A stretch of DNA of 42,819 bases from assembly GCA_902766785.1 (NCBI GenBank), contig CACXEO010000011.1:1-42819 (forward strand), written 5' to 3'. Source of the DNA: Oscillospiraceae bacterium. GTDB lineage: Bacteria; Bacillota; Clostridia; Oscillospirales; Ruminococcaceae. Below, in pieces: positions 23,779 to 31,588 of the stretch (its first letter is position 1; every line of letters begins with the position of its first letter). The notes under the pieces were generated by a model. The model had not been told where the DNA came from and made no database searches. It saw nothing but the letters and a program-made list of their open reading frames with translations. The position numbers and the translations under genes are program-made.

Positions 23779-23946
23779 ATGTTTGAATGGATTGCGGCAA
23801 ATTTACCAACCATTCTCATCTGTCTTGCACTTCTTGTCCTGGCGGGATTAGCCGGCCGTCGGCTTTATAAAAACCGCAAAAAGGGCAGCTGCGGCTGTGG
23901 CTGCAGCGAATGCCCCCACGCCGGTTGCTGCCACAAACCAGAATAG
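23779..23946 (+). CDS. FeoB-associated Cys-rich membrane peptide
   Basis: 55 residues: one N-terminal membrane helix (about 8-26), a basic stretch and a Cys-rich tail GSCGCGCSECPHAGCC with seven Cys and two His in the whole tail. This small partner is regularly found directly after feoB in Firmicutes; it probably binds iron or helps FeoB. ATG at 23779 is taken because AAGGAG precedes it; an ATG at 23761 overlapping the feoB stop is less likely. Confidence 0.88.
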   Translation: MFEWIAANLPTILICLALLVLAGLAGRRLYKNRKKGSCGCGCSECPHAGCCHKPE

Positions 23947-24047
23947 CCAAACCTCCATTTAGCGGTCTTTTTCTCCAGTGTCATGTTTTTTAACTGTATG
24001 TTTTCTTTGATAGCACGCGCACCCCCACACCGCTAAATATTGCAATC

Positions 24048-24081
24048 AAAAGCGCCGGGATCTCTCCTCCCCGGCGCTTTT
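24048..24081 (+). terminator. Terminator of the feo operon
   Basis: Stem AAAAGCGCCGGG / CCCGGCGCTTTT, loop of about 8 nt; the T-run is short. Confidence 0.75.
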
Positions 24082-24171
24082 GCCATTTATAAAATTTCTG
24101 GATTTCTTGCAGTTGTTATGTTAAAATAACCATCTAACCGCCTTCAACCCATAAACCGGAAAGGGAGGCTT

Positions 24172-24847
24172 ATGATACAGAAAGACCGTTGGATGGACGA
24201 GATCACCGATAAGCTGAAGCAAGAATTCGGTGCGCGGCTGCTGTTTACCGGCTTGCAAGGCAGCTACTTGCAGAGGGGAAGCCACAGAATCAAGTGACTT
24301 TGACGTCGTAGTCGTTCTGGATAAACTCACAATAAACGACCTCAAGGAATACCGCAGGACTCTCCTGTCTATGCAGGAGCACGAAAAAGCATGCGGGTTT
24401 ATCTGCGGAAGGGAAGAACTGCAAAACTGGCCGAAGCATGAACTTTTCCAGTTCAGCCAGGATACAGATTCCTATTACGGCAGTCTTGAACCTCTTCTCC
24501 CTGCCTGGGACGAAACGGACATCCTGCGGAGCCTGAAAATTTCCGCCGCAAACTTATATCACGAAGTCTGCCATCTTTATTTATTCGGGAACCCCATCAC
24601 ACGGACAGCGGATTTAAAAACCTTATATAAAGCGGTCTTCTTTCCTTTGCAGCTTGCCGAATACCTGCGGACCGGGTACTACTGTAATACAAAGGGAGAA
24701 CTGCTCCAAAGGCTACAGGGAGAAGAAAAAGCTTTGCTTGAGAAGAGTGCCTGCTGGGAGCAGTATAGCAAAACGATTGCGGCAAATACAGAAGCCGCAT
24801 TTGAAGAGCTGACCAGGTGGTGCGGGGCAATTCTAAAACGCAACTAA
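24172..24847 (+). pseudogene. Nucleotidyltransferase-domain gene split by a +1 frameshift
   Basis: Ribosome site AAGGGAGG and ATG at 24172 open a frame that reads to FTGLQGSY and then goes out of frame; the rest, from 24272, continues as RGEATESSDFDVVVVLDKL in the next frame to a TAA at 24847. Joined, the motif GSY-x-RGEATxxSDxDvvVvLd is the polymerase-beta-type nucleotidyltransferase site found in MNT and related enzymes, and the whole would be about 224 residues. The extra base lies in TTGC at 24268-24271. It is either a real decay or an assembly/sequencing error; nothing marks a programmed frameshift. A hairpin at 24851-24881 follows. Confidence 0.85.
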
Positions 24848-24850
24848 ACA

Positions 24851-24881
24851 ACAGGGCTTGGGAGTCTCTCCCAAGCCCTGT
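24851..24881. terminator. Terminator hairpin between nucleotidyltransferase and ABC-F genes
   Basis: Perfect 14-bp stem ACAGGGCTTGGGAG / CTCCCAAGCCCTGT with a 3-nt loop; T-runs are weak on both strands. Confidence 0.7.
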
Positions 24882-24891
24882 GTGATATTCT

Positions 24892-26373
24892 TTATTCAAA
24901 TACGACCGTACGGGTAGCAATTTTTGACTGAAACATCCGGTCGTGCTCGACGAAAATCATGGTGGGGCACCCCGCAAGAATCAACTCCTCAATTTGCTGG
25001 CGGGAGAGGATATCCACATAGTTAAGCGGTTCATCCCAAACGTAGAGATGCGCTTCCTCGCTGAGGCTCCCGGCAATCAAAACCTTTTTCTTCTGTCCCT
25101 CGCTGAAAGAGGAAATATCTTTTTCGAACTGTGCTCTGGAAAAATCCAGCTTCCGAAGAATCGCCTTAAACAGGGATTCGTCAATTCCACGGGACAAAGC
25201 GTGTTCTTTTAGATTTCCTTTCAGGGAAGAGGTATCCTGCGCAAGGTAAGAAAGCTTTAATCCCCCCGCTTTACTCAGGTTTCCGGTATGCGGGATATTC
25301 TGCCCAGTCAGCAGCTTGAGCACACTTGATTTTCCACAGCCGTTGCGCCCTGAAAGAGCAATCCGCTCCCCGCGGTTCAGCGAAAAGGACAGGCCTGAAA
25401 AAACAGCTTCCTCCCCGTAACAGACTGACAGCTTCTCGCAGGTGACAAGCGTCTGCTTGGGATGGGCAAGCGGATGGATTTTAAGCTCCGCCGCCGTATC
25501 AATGTTCCGCAGAAGTCCCTCTTTTTCCTCCGCAGCGGCTTCAAACCGCGCTTCGATTGACTTCGCGCGCTTCATCATCTTGGCGGCTTTATGGCCGATG
25601 GCTCCCCGGTCTGGCCGCAGCCCGGCGGTACGGGTTCCCTTCTTCGTTTTCTCCACCGCGTCGGACCAGCCGGATGCCCGTTTGGCGGCGGCAGACAGGC
25701 GGCGGATCTCTTTTTTGAGCCGCTCGTTTTCTGCCCGTTCGTAATCATCCTGCAGGGTTTTATTTTGCAGCCAGGTGGTGTAGTTTCCTTTCTGCACCTC
25801 AATATTCAGCCGGTTGATCGACAGGATATGGTCGGTACAGGCGTCCAGCAGAGCGCGGTCGTGGGAAACAAGGATGAACCCCTCCTTCTTTCGAAGATAC
25901 CGCTCTACCGACTCCCGCGCCAGCAGGTCCAGGTGATTGGTAGGCTCGTCAATCAACAGAAAGGTGTTTTCCCGCAGAAAAAGACAGGCGAGCAGGACTT
26001 TCGTCTGTTCCCCTTGACTCAAAGTGCCAAAGGGTCTGTAAAGGAGTTCCTCCCCCAAGTCAAGCAGGGAGAGCTCCCGCAGAAACTTCCATCGCTCCAG
26101 CCCGGGAACAATCTCCTCCGCAAGGTCCGCAACCAGCATCCAGGGGTCTTCTGCTTCAAAGGGGAAATAGGCGAAGTCAACCGAAGCCTGAATGCTCCCC
26201 CCAGCGTCCAGCTTTCCCTGCAGAAGATTGAGCAGGGTGGTTTTTCCGCGGCCGTTCCGGCCGATTAAGCCGAGCTTCCAGTCGGTGTCAAGCCGAAAGC
26301 TCGCGTCTTCAAAAACATTGTCAAAACTGCCTTCGTACCCGAAGGTCAAATGGTTTACTTGTATCAGCGACAT
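24892..26373 (-). CDS. ABC-F ribosomal protection protein, Lsa-like
   Basis: Cytosolic ABC-F ATPase that, in the Lsa group, displaces lincosamides, streptogramin A and pleuromutilins from the ribosome. 493 residues, the normal length. Begins SLIQVNHLTFGYEGSFDNVF like Lsa proteins; two ABC domains: Walker A GRNGRGKTT (38-46) and GRNGCGKSS, signature LSQGEQ and FSEGQKKK, Walker B LLIDEPTNHLD and VWDEPLNYVD. The interdomain linker carries a basic antibiotic-resistance-domain-type stretch (KEIRRLSAAAKRASGW). ATG at 26373 chosen for its distance from GGAGG; a GTG extension to 26454 has no function. Preceded by an attenuator leader. Resistance spectrum is inferred. Confidence 0.92.
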   Translation of the reverse strand: MSLIQVNHLTFGYEGSFDNVFEDASFRLDTDWKLGLIGRNGRGKTTLLNLLQGKLDAGGSIQASVDFAYFPFEAEDPWMLVADLAEEIVPGLERWKFLRELSLLDLGEELLYRPFGTLSQGEQTKVLLACLFLRENTFLLIDEPTNHLDLLARESVERYLRKKEGFILVSHDRALLDACTDHILSINRLNIEVQKGNYTTWLQNKTLQDDYERAENERLKKEIRRLSAAAKRASGWSDAVEKTKKGTRTAGLRPDRGAIGHKAAKMMKRAKSIEARFEAAAEEKEGLLRNIDTAAELKIHPLAHPKQTLVTCEKLSVCYGEEAVFSGLSFSLNRGERIALSGRNGCGKSSVLKLLTGQNIPHTGNLSKAGGLKLSYLAQDTSSLKGNLKEHALSRGIDESLFKAILRKLDFSRAQFEKDISSFSEGQKKKVLIAGSLSEEAHLYVWDEPLNYVDILSRQQIEELILAGCPTMIFVEHDRMFQSKIATRTVVFE

Positions 26374-26615
26374 AGGCATTCCTCCCAAACAAAACAGGCC
26401 TGCGGAAAGGTATACACTTTCCGCAGGCCGCCGTCTGTCCCGGACAAAACACACGTATTCCGCCCTTCAGGGCGGTACTGCCTGACGAAGCCGCACGATA
26501 CCTTCTCCCGCAATGCTGTTTTGACAAAACTGCGGACAGCAAAACCAAGCGGCACCGCCGCCCTAGGCCATCCTCTACATTTGTTCAAAACACTAGCAAG
26601 AAAAAGTATACACAC
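26364..26615 (-). CDS. Leader ORF (83 codons) upstream of and overlapping the ABC-F gene
   Basis: GTG at 26613-26615 preceded by GAGGGGG (26627-26621) at 5-nt spacing; the frame stays open for 83 codons through the attenuator hairpin and stops 10 nt inside the ABC-F gene. The protein has no known homology; 9 Cys and an N-terminal hydrophobic MCILFLASVL are unusual but not informative. Probably a regulatory leader, possibly also an accidental frame. A ribosome moving through it would disrupt the terminator stem. Confidence 0.4.
   Translation of the reverse strand: MCILFLASVLNKCRGWPRAAVPLGFAVRSFVKTALREKVSCGFVRQYRPEGRNTCVLSGTDGGLRKVYTFPQACFVWEECLCR
26387..26429 (-). promoter_or_regulatory. Attenuator-type terminator in the ABC-F leader
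   Basis: Perfect 13-bp stem GGCCTGCGGAAAG / CTTTCCGCAGGCC (arms 26397-26409 and 26417-26429, 7-nt loop). On the minus strand it is followed at once by TGTTTTGTTTG and then by the GGGAGG ribosome site. Placement between promoter and gene, with a leader ORF across it, fits transcription attenuation known for antibiotic-inducible ABC-F genes. Confidence 0.72.
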
Positions 26616-26644
26616 TTTGGCCCCCTCGTCGTAAATCTGGCATT

Positions 26645-26673
26645 ATCATACCACCGAAATCCGGCTCCGTCAA
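26645..26673 (-). promoter_or_regulatory. Promoter of the ABC-F leader transcript
   Basis: Minus strand TTGACG (26673-26668), 17-bp spacer, TATGAT (26650-26645), giving a leader of about 265 nt. Confidence 0.72.
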
Positions 26674-26683
26674 CCCTTTAAAA

Positions 26684-26760
26684 CCTGTATTCATAAGACA
26701 GAAGGTTTCGGTACCGGGCAAGCCTTTGGGACACGGGCGGCACCCGGCTATGAATACAGG
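26684..26760. repeat. 77-bp element bounded by perfect 12-bp inverted repeats
   Basis: CCTGTATTCATA at 26684-26695 and TATGAATACAGG at 26749-26760, with an inner CCGGG/CCCGG pairing. It begins 3 bp after the AraC stop codon. Read on the minus strand, it ends in TTTTAAA, so it may act as the AraC terminator; it could also be a small mobile element. Confidence 0.6.
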
Positions 26761-26763
26761 CTT

Positions 26764-27609
26764 TCAATTCTGCCCTTTACGGCGGTAAGCCCGGGGCGTC
26801 ATCCCGGTGAAGCGCCGGAACAGCCGGGCGTAATGGCTTTGATCGGTAAAGCCGAACCGCTCGGCGATGAGCTGCACGGCGTCCCCCGTGTACTGTAAAA
26901 AATATTTGGAGGCGTCCACTTTTCTGCGCATGACATACTGCATCGGTGTAAGGCCGGTTTCTTCCTTAAAACGGCGGCAGAAGTGGTACTTGCTCATATT
27001 GACACTTTTTGCAAGTTCTTCCAGTGTGATGCGCTCACAGACATGGTCGTTTACATAGTCGCCGATCCGGTTTACAAAAATCTGCTCCGGCAAAACACCC
27101 GCAGGAGTGCCCTGCAGCTGCTGGCCCACAATCTCCATCATGGCGCTGTAAAGCGCCTTGGAAATGGCAATTTCCACATTTTCTTCCCGCTTCATCACCG
27201 CGTCGAAGCAGCCGGTCAGAATTTCCATCATCTGTTCCCCATTAAACTCCGCCGGGAGGGAGGAAAGCGCCTTAACCTCCTCCATCAGGGAAGAACAGCC
27301 TTTGCCGTTCAAATGGGAAAAGAGGATGACGCAGGGATCGTCCGGGTCGCTGTAATACTCGTGCCAGGGTTCAAGATTGAGCAAAATCCCCCTGCCGGGT
27401 CCAAGTTCAAAATGCTTCCCGTTCTGATGAACATGAAGGGTGCCGGAACAGACCGCCATGATGATATTATTGTTGAACTTTTCACGCCGGATATGTAGGC
27501 CGGGTTCGTCAAGATACCCCATGGCGTCTGAAAAGAATAAATACTCCTGTGCAAAGTCCGACGGGGGCACAAAACGGAGGAAACCTGAGTAATTTTTCAG
27601 ATCTTTCAT
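26764..27609 (-). CDS. AraC-family transcriptional regulator
   Basis: 281 residues. The N-terminal half (about 35-105) is a cupin-type sensor with LHVHQNGKHFELGPGRGILL and PWHEYYSDPDDP; the C-terminal hundred residues are the double helix-turn-helix: ITLEELAKSVNMSKYHFCRRFKEETG and VQLIAERFGFTDQSHYARLFRRFTGMTPRAYR. Such a sensor usually binds a sugar or small organic effector. Divergent from the URO-D-like gene at 27778, which lacks a good -35 box, so it most likely activates that gene. ATG after AAAGGAGG. Confidence 0.93.
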   Translation of the reverse strand: MKDLKNYSGFLRFVPPSDFAQEYLFFSDAMGYLDEPGLHIRREKFNNNIIMAVCSGTLHVHQNGKHFELGPGRGILLNLEPWHEYYSDPDDPCVILFSHLNGKGCSSLMEEVKALSSLPAEFNGEQMMEILTGCFDAVMKREENVEIAISKALYSAMMEIVGQQLQGTPAGVLPEQIFVNRIGDYVNDHVCERITLEELAKSVNMSKYHFCRRFKEETGLTPMQYVMRRKVDASKYFLQYTGDAVQLIAERFGFTDQSHYARLFRRFTGMTPRAYRRKGQN

Positions 27610-27645
27610 GGAACCTCCTTTCGCAAAATAATCCTTGTTTTTCTT

Positions 27646-27674
27646 ATTATAACGCGGTATTGCGGCGCTGACAA
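27646..27674 (-). promoter_or_regulatory. Promoter of the AraC gene
   Basis: Minus strand TTGTCA (27674-27669), 17-bp spacer, TATAAT (27651-27646). Confidence 0.72.
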
Positions 27675-27712
27675 GAAAAACAGCAATTTTATACTCAAAA
27701 CGAGCAAGAAAA
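27672..27712. promoter_or_regulatory. Direct repeats, candidate AraC-family binding sites
   Basis: CAAGAAAA at 27672-27679 and 27705-27712, 33 bp apart (about three helical turns), the second ending 27 bp before the -10 box of the URO-D-like gene. Arrangement typical for an AraC activator; inferred. Confidence 0.45.
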
Positions 27713-27739
27713 GGAATACCATCCCGCCTGGCAATTCCT

Positions 27740-27745
27740 TATAAT
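27740..27745 (+). promoter_or_regulatory. -10 element of the URO-D-like gene
   Basis: TATAAT without a recognisable -35 box, consistent with activator dependence. Confidence 0.6.
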
Positions 27746-27777
27746 AAAAGTAACCAACAATGTAGGAGGAACACAGC

Positions 27778-29013
27778 ATGAACAACGATGTAAAAATCCT
27801 GCGCGAGCTGGCAGCACGCTATGCAGTAGCCGCCAACGACGACCGAAATTATGAACGCAAATTGCTGCACAAAGCGGTCAATGATCTGCACATGATCCGA
27901 CCGGTCGTTCTGATCGACGAACTGCCCTGGAATGAGTTAAACGGCGAAGGCGAACTGACCCTTTATTGTGAAGACCCGTTTCTGCGCACCGTGGAACAGC
28001 GGATGCGCCAGACCCTTTACAAATGGAACCATTTCCCGGCGGATATGATTATCACACCGTATTTCGGGATTGAAAAAGTCATCCACACGACTGGGAACGG
28101 AGTTGACATTGTGGAGAACACCCTCCACGCAGATGAAAGCAACCACATCGTGGCACACGAGTTCGTGGATCAAATGGAGGATGAATCTTTCATCGAGCGG
28201 CTCCACAACGAAGTTATCACCTACGATAAGGAAGAGACCGAACGGCGGTATAACCTTGTCGCCAATATCATTGGAGATATCATCCCGGTCAAAATCATCG
28301 GCACACCCTGGCATTTCGACACCTGCTGGGACGACATTGCCGAGTGGCACGGTGTGACCAATCTTTTGATGGACCTTGCCATGCGCCCGGATTATATGCA
28401 CGCGGTCGCTTCCAAGCTCACCGACATCTATCTGGATAAAATCCGTCAATATGAGGAACTGAACCTGTTTGAGGGCTTCCAGCCCTATCTGCACAGTACG
28501 TCCGCGTACAGTGATGACTTGCCTTCCAAGGAATTTGACGGCAATTTCAAGGCCAAAGACGTATGGGGACGCGGTGCGGCGCAGGTCTTCTCTTCTGTTT
28601 CCCCGGCAATGCGGGAGGAGTTCGACATCACCTATATGAAAAAGGCGATGGAGCCTTTTGGTTTAGTCTACTACGGCTGCTGCGAGCCGCTCCACAATAT
28701 GATTGATATTGTAGAGCAGATTCCAAACCTCCGCAAAATCACCGTCACCCCCTGGGCGGACGTGGATATTGCGGCGGAAAACATCGGGAAGAAATATGTA
28801 ATCGCCCATAAACCGAGCCCGTCCAACGTGGCGGTCGACCATATGGACGAAGAGACCGTCCGCAAAGAGCTGACCCGCGCGATTGACGCCTGCTACCGCA
28901 ACGGCTGCTCTTTTGACATGGTGCTAAAAGACATCAGTACCGTCAACTACAACCCGCAAAACCTGGTGCGGTGGGAACAAATTGCAATGGAGCTTGTTAA
29001 AAACTACAAATAA
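27778..29013 (+). CDS. Uroporphyrinogen decarboxylase-fold (methyltransferase-like) protein
   Basis: Cytosolic 411-residue protein of the URO-D superfamily, which includes uroporphyrinogen decarboxylases and cobamide-dependent methyltransferases of anaerobes. Features seen: the PWHFDTCWDDIAEWHGVTNLLMDLAMRPD segment in the middle and YYGCCEPLHNMIDIVEQIPNLRKI near 300, where a Cys/His pair could bind zinc as in MtaA/MtbA-type enzymes, then WADVDIAAENIG. No haem genes are nearby, and it is controlled alone by an AraC regulator, so a role in catabolism (for example demethylation of a methylated substrate) is more likely than haem synthesis. No corrinoid protein is adjacent. GGAGGA before the ATG. 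Confidence 0.82.
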   Translation: MNNDVKILRELAARYAVAANDDRNYERKLLHKAVNDLHMIRPVVLIDELPWNELNGEGELTLYCEDPFLRTVEQRMRQTLYKWNHFPADMIITPYFGIEKVIHTTGNGVDIVENTLHADESNHIVAHEFVDQMEDESFIERLHNEVITYDKEETERRYNLVANIIGDIIPVKIIGTPWHFDTCWDDIAEWHGVTNLLMDLAMRPDYMHAVASKLTDIYLDKIRQYEELNLFEGFQPYLHSTSAYSDDLPSKEFDGNFKAKDVWGRGAAQVFSSVSPAMREEFDITYMKKAMEPFGLVYYGCCEPLHNMIDIVEQIPNLRKITVTPWADVDIAAENIGKKYVIAHKPSPSNVAVDHMDEETVRKELTRAIDACYRNGCSFDMVLKDISTVNYNPQNLVRWEQIAMELVKNYK

Positions 29014-29016
29014 CCT

Positions 29017-29044
29017 AAAAAAGCCCGCTTCCGCGGGCTTTTTT
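29017..29044. terminator. Terminator after the URO-D-like gene
   Basis: AAAAAAGCCCGC / GCGGGCTTTTTT with a 4-nt loop; symmetric, so it also serves the convergent tail-fibre-like gene. Confidence 0.92.
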
Positions 29045-29091
29045 CTTCTTTAAACGGCTCTGCGGAGCGCGAAATATAATCCGGTTCGCTG

Positions 29092-30336
29092 TTAATCGTA
29101 AATCTCCGCGTCAAAAATCAGCTTCCCGCTCACGCCGCTATTGTCGGAACTGTAATACATCGAAACCGGCTGCCGGGCGGATATTCCGCTCACTGCCGCG
29201 TTCAGCGTAATTCCAGCTCCGTTCATGCTGAGGACCGTCAGCGACGTGGGGGTTTTGTCTTCGCTCGTATATCTGATCCGGTAGTTATTCAGGCTGGATA
29301 CTGAAAACGCCGGGAGGGCTCTCATTGTGAACGGGACGAGGATATATGCGACGTTTCCGCCTGCGTTCATATACCCGGAGCCGACTACATCCCCGCCGGC
29401 GATTTCGCGGTAATACCACCGGCAGGCTGTGAGTTCTTCCCGGTATGATTTTGGAGAAAACGGCGTCGCGATTTCGCCTGTTTCCAGCTTTGTCCAGTTC
29501 ACTGTACAGGTTTTTGTAAACTGTTGCTCCACGATAGTCCCGTTGTGAGGCACCGCTGTTTTCTCTCCGTCAATACAGCTTGTCAGCGTACCAACAATAC
29601 TTTGATCCAGCACCTGCTGGCGGGTGACTGTCCCAGAACCAACCATGGTGATTTTGACACCGCCGTCTGCGTTTTTAGAAATGACCGCACCGGCTCCAGA
29701 ACTTCCGATGAGTTTGTATCTCCAACGGTCGTCGCAGTACTGCCAGGCGGTGCCGCCCAACGTCAGTGTAAAGCTTGTTCCTCTCTGCCATACAACAGAG
29801 CTGGAATTGGCCAAAAGATTTGGAAGCGCCCCTGCGTTTTTTATGAGCTGCCACTGGGCGTCGCTTTGGCTGATGATTTTATCAACCTCTTCTTTCGTAT
29901 ACACGGTTTTTTTGTCCGCTTTTTCTTTCAGGCCGTCAATGTAATCCGGGTAGCAGGTCTCAATTTCACCGTTGAGATCAATACCTGGATCAACCGTGAA
30001 AATATCCTTATCCAAATGAATGATAACGGTTTGGTTCTGAAACACCGGCTGAAAGACCACCGGTTTTCCCGTTGAGGTAACCAGCGCAGGAACCGCCCAC
30101 CTGTAGGAAAGCGTATTCTCTCCCGTCTCTTCCAGGATCAGTTCCTGGCGGTCCACCCAGCCTGCCCCGCTCAGCAAAAGACCGCAGGCAAACCCCGACA
30201 AATCGAATCCTTCCAAATAACGCGGAAACAAAAAAATTCGTTCTTCCGCGTTTTGATCCTGCTGTTGACCGAGTTTCAGCGCTTCTAAATCTGAAGCAAC
30301 CCGACGACGGCCATTATACTCAATAATATGTTCCAT
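29092..30336 (-). CDS. Phage tail-fibre/baseplate-like protein (orphan)
   Basis: 414 residues. The N-terminal 140 residues (RYLEGFDLSGFACGLLL...QNQTVIIHLDKDIF) resemble a BppU-type baseplate attachment domain of Gram-positive siphophages. The centre has a short linker, and at about 295-325 the stretch KLETGEIATPFSPKSYREE, followed by L-x-x-C-RWYY, matches a motif very common in phage tail fibres and baseplate proteins. The C-terminal part is beta-rich. No other phage gene is near. It has its own ribosome site AAGGAG, is flanked by terminators on both sides and lacks a clear promoter. Either a prophage relic or a protein used by the host. Confidence 0.7.
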   Translation of the reverse strand: MEHIIEYNGRRRVASDLEALKLGQQQDQNAEERIFLFPRYLEGFDLSGFACGLLLSGAGWVDRQELILEETGENTLSYRWAVPALVTSTGKPVVFQPVFQNQTVIIHLDKDIFTVDPGIDLNGEIETCYPDYIDGLKEKADKKTVYTKEEVDKIISQSDAQWQLIKNAGALPNLLANSSSVVWQRGTSFTLTLGGTAWQYCDDRWRYKLIGSSGAGAVISKNADGGVKITMVGSGTVTRQQVLDQSIVGTLTSCIDGEKTAVPHNGTIVEQQFTKTCTVNWTKLETGEIATPFSPKSYREELTACRWYYREIAGGDVVGSGYMNAGGNVAYILVPFTMRALPAFSVSSLNNYRIRYTSEDKTPTSLTVLSMNGAGITLNAAVSGISARQPVSMYYSSDNSGVSGKLIFDAEIYD

Positions 30337-30381
30337 TTTTTCACTCCTTTTTTTCTTCCCCTCAAATTAGGGAGAAAAAAG

Positions 30382-30414
30382 AAAAAAGTTGCACGCCCAT
30401 GTGCAACTTTTTTT
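30382..30414. terminator. Terminator of the phosphonate/glycan operon
   Basis: AAAAAAGTTGCAC / GTGCAACTTTTTTT with a 6-nt loop; follows the decarboxylase stop by about 24 bp and is symmetric. Confidence 0.9.
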
Positions 30415-30437
30415 AAAATTTCTCTCTTTTAATAAAA

Positions 30438-31559
30438 CTAACTCAGCGTATCGAGATATTTCATAAAATTCTCTTTGTTCTCACGGGCCGTCGTCGTAGG
30501 ACGCCCAAGGTCATCGCGGGCGCCTATTGAACACTTTACTTCGATCAATGTTAATTCTTTCGCTGCTTTCGCCTTTTCCAGCTCAGCTTCCAAGTCCTCA
30601 AAGCAGTCCACAGTGACCGCCCTGGGATAACCGCAGCCCTGTGCAATCTGTACGAGATTAATATCTTCCGCTACTGTGGGCATTCCCCCAACGGTTTCGT
30701 GTGCGCCATTGTTAATAACCACATGAACAAGATTCCCAGGCCGGTTGCTTCCAATTACAGCCATTGCTCCCATGTGCATCAACACTGCGCCATCACCGTC
30801 GATGCACCATATTTTCGTCTTGGGTTTATTCAGCGCAATTCCCAAAGCAATCGAACTGCTGTGTCCCATCGACCCGACAGTCAGAAAATCATATTTATGA
30901 CTCTGTCCGTTTTTCTCCCTAATTTCAAACAGTTCACGGCTGGCCTTACCGGTTGTAGAGATAATCGGGTCTTCCCCGGTAACCGAAACGATGCGCTCTA
31001 TAATTTCTTCCCGCTTCATTTCGTAACCGTTCTTATAGCTGACTTTCGCGTCGCAGGTCAGCGCACCTTTGCGGATAACAAAGGCAACACTTTTCCCCGC
31101 GTTCAAAAGTATTTTAAATTCATTCATTTTGCTTGTAAGTTCCGCTTCGGTCGTTTCCTTTGAGATGACAAAAGTCGCAACATCCATATCCTCAAGCAGC
31201 TTGACCGTTACTTCCCCCTGATATACATGCTGGGGCTCATCATGAAGCCCGGGCTCACCCCTCCAGCCCACGACAAAGATGCACGGAATCGCATAGACCT
31301 TGTCGTTGAGAAGTGAGGCAACAGGGTTGATAATATTACCGATTCCGCTGTTTTGCAGGTATACGACCGGCGTTTTCCCGGTTGCCAGGTGGTAACCCGC
31401 GGCAATCGCGGTACAGTTCCCTTCGTTGGCGGCAATCATATGTCGGTCGGAGATATTAAAATGATCCATCAGATAATCGCAGAGTGCTTTCAGCTGAGAA
31501 TCCGGAACTCCGGTAAAAAAATCCGAACCAAGTATTTCGTTTAATCTCTTTGTTTCCAT
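30438..31559 (-). CDS. ppd: Phosphonopyruvate decarboxylase
   Basis: Thiamine-diphosphate enzyme converting phosphonopyruvate to phosphonoacetaldehyde, the irreversible step that pulls the unfavourable PEP mutase reaction. 373 residues. Catalytic Glu46 in AANEGNC; TPP/Mg site GDGAVLMHMG from 255 to NN at 283-284; NSGIGNIINP and GWRGEPGLHDEPQH, characteristic for phosphonopyruvate and sulfopyruvate decarboxylases, are both present. Last gene of the cluster, 29 bp after the reductase gene and directly before a terminator. Sulfopyruvate decarboxylase is excluded by the PEP mutase next door. Confidence 0.94.
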   Translation of the reverse strand: METKRLNEILGSDFFTGVPDSQLKALCDYLMDHFNISDRHMIAANEGNCTAIAAGYHLATGKTPVVYLQNSGIGNIINPVASLLNDKVYAIPCIFVVGWRGEPGLHDEPQHVYQGEVTVKLLEDMDVATFVISKETTEAELTSKMNEFKILLNAGKSVAFVIRKGALTCDAKVSYKNGYEMKREEIIERIVSVTGEDPIISTTGKASRELFEIREKNGQSHKYDFLTVGSMGHSSSIALGIALNKPKTKIWCIDGDGAVLMHMGAMAVIGSNRPGNLVHVVINNGAHETVGGMPTVAEDINLVQIAQGCGYPRAVTVDCFEDLEAELEKAKAAKELTLIEVKCSIGARDDLGRPTTTARENKENFMKYLDTLS

Positions 31560-31588
31560 TATGACAAAACCTTTCAGTGAGATTTAAA

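Noticed and set aside
24172-24300. Programmed frameshift in the nucleotidyltransferase gene
   Set aside because: No slippery heptamer, stop-codon trigger or downstream stem is visible at the shift; an ordinary one-base insertion explains it.
26374-26454. N-terminal extension of the ABC-F protein from a GTG at 26454
   Set aside because: The extension codes through the attenuator stem, has no ribosome site, and Lsa-like proteins begin at the internal ATG chosen.
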